From Ceratothoa steindachneri (lineage: Eukaryota; Arthropoda; Malacostraca; Isopoda; Cymothoidae), in NCBI GenBank assembly GCA_963969495.1, contig OZ018321.1, positions 64,510,780-64,574,779 on the forward strand: 64,000 nucleotides of DNA, in the 5' to 3' direction. Shown here in pieces: positions 63,081 through 64,000 of this stretch. Position 1 is the stretch's first letter. The number at the start of each line of letters is the position of its first letter. Under the pieces are notes generated by a model. It did not search any database. It had not been told where the DNA came from and saw only the letters and a list, made by a program, of their open reading frames with translations. Made by a program: the position numbers and the translations under genes.

Positions 63081-64000
63081 CTAAAAAATATAACAACAAA
63101 GAGAAAAGGCAAGAAGGAAGCGTGCTTCGGCGTCGGGTGTAGGCCCGCCTCCTCCCGGTGCAGGAACATGCGACAAACAAAAGGAAACACACAATAAAAG
63201 GGTAAATAAAGTGGAGGAGGACAACTCCTCCAAAGACTCGTAAAGTCCACAAGTTGGTGTGCACGAACAGGGCCCGAGTACAAGGAACAAGCGGTAGCGA
63301 CCCAGCGCATGCCAGTACCGGGACAAGCAACGTGCGCGGAGATCACAAAGACTGGGAAATTCAACAAGAATATGCCAAACAGTCTGGGATACAATGCAGT
63401 TTTCACAGTATGGCGCAGGCGAGCGCTCCATCAAATGGCGTTGCGTCCCACGAATGTGTCCAATTCGGAGACGACAGAAAGCAACCTAAAGCTGTCTTGG
63501 CATGGGAGGTAGGTCTATGGGAACAGTTGAGGCGCAATGGCACGCAACTTTAAGTTCCCCTCGACCGTCCCTCATCTTCTTTGCCAAGCAGCCCGGATAG
63601 CTGCCCGTATTCCTCCCATGTAATTGGTGTGAAGAATAGCGAAACACTGGTCTTGTGCCCTGTCCTCGCGGACTCTTTGGCGCGCTCATCGGCGCGCTCA
63701 TTCCCCGGAATTCCTACATGTCCAGGAACCCAGCAGAAGATAATCTTGACATCCGCCCGGCTCGCCAAAACCGTGTCATCACGAATATCGCGAACCAGGG
63801 GATGCGGAGATTCCGATGCCTCGAGAGGACGCAGGGTGCTTGGTGAGTCGCTATAGATCACAATCCGGTCTCCGAACCGGCCACGTCACGATATCTCCAG
63901 TACCGAGCGGTGCATTGCAACCAACTCGGCCGTGAAAACAGATGCAGCGCCTGACAGAGCCCCACTGACTTCAAACAGAGGGCATACGGCTTAGAAATCG
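63081..64000 (-). pseudogene. I-superfamily LINE ORF2: RNase H and C-terminal Cys/His motif
   Basis: The minus-strand frame 63861-63550 is an RNase H domain: IYSDSPSTLRPLEASE with the catalytic Asp, then VKIIFCWVPGHVGIPGNERA and DERAKESA. The upstream part (FEVSGALSGAASVFTAELVA) reaches the right edge of the window, so the RT lies outside. After a shift the C-terminus reads RLRIGHIRGTQRHLMERSPA, then PYCENCIVSQTVWHILVEF, with the Cys-x2-Cys ... His pattern common in such LINEs; its last Cys is Phe. The same kind of RNase H occurs at 6.1-6.5 kb on the other strand, but that copy is much more decayed. Confidence 0.85.

Noticed and set aside
63040..63434. Membrane-protein-like open frames (Leu/Phe-rich) near 62.7-63.4 kb
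   Set aside because: The hydrophobic tails come from reading through A/T-rich 3' sequence of the minus-strand LINE; the start of one frame is the LINE C-terminus itself.

Overview
The window looks like repeat-rich nuclear DNA from an invertebrate animal. An arthropod is most likely, and a crustacean or chelicerate would fit, but the sequence does not fix the species. The reasons are: a strongly A+T-rich background, very long (TA)n, (CT)n and (GA)n microsatellites, no operons or ribosome-binding sites, and coding potential that is almost entirely relic transposable elements (TEs) with frameshifts and stop codons. I recognise no host protein-coding gene with confidence. One CpG-containing promoter-like stretch at about 19.86-20.24 kb is the best candidate for a host transcription unit.

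Layout. 0-6.6 kb: a decayed plus-strand I-superfamily LINE (ORF1 zinc knuckle, RT, RNase H), split by an A+T-rich block that carries a 374-bp hAT-type MITE with a perfect 8-bp target duplication. 6.6-10.1 kb: mostly non-coding, with a Penelope-like (PLE) terminus, a microsatellite and a 688-bp hAT-like element. 10.17-11.78 kb: a Tc1-like transposon with 200-bp inverted repeats. 12.6-13.3 kb: a ~122-bp satellite. 14.8-17.8 kb: a tRNA-derived SINE-like unit and a minus-strand jockey-like LINE relic. 21.5-24.05 kb: a PLE 3' part bounded by two TA arrays, with an unexplained reading frame. 24.05-25.85 kb: a DD41D mariner-type element. 26.3-31.0 kb: a nearly full-length CR1-like LINE (PHD and esterase ORF1; endonuclease and RT ORF2). 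31.0-32.3 kb: a PLE fragment between inverted terminal repeats. 32.8-40 kb: LINE ORF1 and RT pieces and a long minus-strand PLE. 40.16-42.56 kb: a Tigger element fused in frame to a second DD41-type mariner. 42.59-43.70 kb: a near-perfect 1.1-kb palindrome. 43.8-47.1 kb: a PLE and a second CR1-like LINE, both on the minus strand. 48.7-49.4 kb: an LTR-like promoter region. 50.4-51.3 kb: an internally deleted mariner. 51.9-58.6 kb: a PLE with repeated termini and a jockey-like LINE inside it. 59.2-60.6 kb: a second Tc1-like element. 60.6-61.8 kb: Ty3/gypsy pol with a nested tRNA-derived SINE. 63.1-64 kb: the RNase H and C-terminus of an I-superfamily LINE.

How the parts relate. The elements do not form a pathway. 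They are independent mobile elements inserted into, beside and inside one another. Two themes link them. First, most transposon and PLE ends abut (TA)n arrays. Second, PLE termini at six places carry hammerhead-ribozyme-like cores (a CTGANGA-like box, a hairpin, then GAAA and usually CGTC). I found no convincing new self-contained biological system. The most interesting structures are the palindromic PLE-type terminus, the ribozyme-like cores, the Tigger-mariner in-frame chimera and the unknown reading frame after a PLE GIY-YIG domain.
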